DNA of 64,000 bases from Xanthocytophaga flava (GTDB lineage Bacteria; Bacteroidota; Bacteroidia; Cytophagales; 172606-1). This document shows, piece after piece, positions 63,492 to 64,000 of this stretch. Location of the stretch: NCBI GenBank assembly GCA_030068525.1, contig JASJOS010000009.1, positions 186,001 to 250,000 on the forward strand, given 5' to 3'. Each line of letters begins with the position of its first letter. Within the stretch, counting starts at the first letter, position 1. The notes below the pieces were generated by a model that worked only from the letters and a program-made list of their open reading frames with translations, was not told where the DNA came from and ran no database searches. The position numbers and the translations under genes were made by a program.

Positions 63492-64000
63492 ATGAAACAT
63501 TCCAAACGGTCATATCTTTCCATCTTGCTGATGAGCAGTAGTCTTGTGCTGTTGCTGCTGTTTCAGGTTATCTGGCTGCAGAAAGTCTATAACGAGCAAT
63601 ACGAAATCCTGTACAAGGACGCGAATACTCTTTTCCGTACTACGATGATGGATCTTCAGGATTCTGTGGTTCGAAAAAATATGAAGCTCATTAAAGCAGA
63701 TACGATTTTTCACCGTGTCAGCCCGTCTCTGGTACCAGCAGGACAACTCCCATTGGAATTTGAACACAGATCAGAAAGGGTATTGATTCAAAACCATCGG
63801 ATGAAAGGCGTCAGTTCTGTGATGGATACATTACCCGATAAGACTCAGGTAAAGATCTTTATCAGTTCTGATCAGCGTTTGGACTCTTCAGAGAAAGTAT
63901 TGGGAAGTATAGCAGAGAATATTGGTGCACTACGAAAGAAAAATGGGAATTATAATTTTTTGGTTAAACTGGATATAGATTCTATTCCGGTTGGTGCTAT
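63492..64000 (+). CDS. Membrane sensor kinase, 3' end beyond window
   Basis: An ATG at 63492 starts MKHSKRSYLSILLMSSSLVL, a membrane helix, then LQKVYNEQYEILYKDANTLF and MMDLQDSVVRKNMK, the usual start of the extracytoplasmic domain of Bacteroidota sensor histidine kinases. The frame is open to the window end, so no kinase domain can be seen. The identity rests on this N-terminus and on position, divergent from the GLPGLI gene as often found. It is a good guess, not proven. Confidence 0.6.
   Translation, partial: MKHSKRSYLSILLMSSSLVLLLLFQVIWLQKVYNEQYEILYKDANTLFRTTMMDLQDSVVRKNMKLIKADTIFHRVSPSLVPAGQLPLEFEHRSERVLIQNHRMKGVSSVMDTLPDKTQVKIFISSDQRLDSSEKVLGSIAENIGALRKKNGNYNFLVKLDIDSIPVGA

Noticed and set aside
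1-64000. Search for tRNA, rRNA, CRISPR and transposase genes
   Set aside because: No cloverleaf with a recognisable T-loop, no conserved rRNA segment, no regularly spaced repeats of 24-48 bases with unique spacers, and no DDE or serine-recombinase pattern was seen.

Overview
The window looks like chromosome of a low-GC Bacteroidota bacterium, most likely a Cytophagales gliding/soil type. The evidence is the gene families: LytTR regulators with LytS-type kinases, membrane-anchored AraC regulators, a CarboxypepD_reg/beta-barrel outer-membrane protein with a GLPGLI protein, GH43 enzymes, LanB/LanC-type RiPP enzymes and many short lipoproteins. No rRNA, tRNA, CRISPR array, transposase or phage module was seen. 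Taxonomy is inferred from gene content only.

Layout. 0-7 kb: two alpha/beta hydrolases, a GNAT enzyme, a decayed GH43 tail, a frameshifted ECF sigma factor and a secreted two-module GH43 protein. 7-14 kb: a carrier-protein-like membrane protein, a small pseudogene, an aldo/keto reductase with an AraC regulator, and several small membrane, thioredoxin-like and immunity-like proteins. 14-22 kb: a large CarboxypepD_reg/M1 peptidase fusion, a membrane AraC regulator, a WGR/propeller-like protein, and a divergent LysR/threonine aldolase pair with a palindromic operator. 23-30 kb: a RiPP locus with a full-length LanB dehydratase, a LytTR regulator and LytS kinase on the minus strand, diverging from a 47-residue Ser/Thr-rich, cysteine-free peptide gene and a LanC-like gene that has lost zinc ligands. 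30-33 kb: a GNAT / HisRS-like / AraC operon. 33-42 kb: three large sensory proteins, two of which share the same extracytoplasmic sensor domain. 43-45 kb: an HxlR/pirin divergent pair around a 40-bp palindrome, and an outer-membrane protein. 45.7-50 kb: a cluster of short paralogous lipoproteins with frameshifted and truncated members, ending in a SUKH-like gene. 50-56 kb: a complete RND efflux operon. 56-64 kb: an orphan LytS kinase, a large outer-membrane beta-barrel protein, a lipoprotein, a 64-bp perfect palindrome, a GLPGLI protein and the start of a sensor kinase.

The two most notable results are these. (1) The RiPP locus combines a dehydratase with a cysteine-free substrate candidate and a degenerate cyclase, which suggests a dehydroamino-acid peptide without lanthionine rings. 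(2) A dispersed, structured repeat of about 280-310 bp occurs three times (1.9, 14.1 and 44.3 kb), always in the same orientation and always between convergent genes; its stems vary by compensatory changes. Several reading frames across these repeats are probably not genes.
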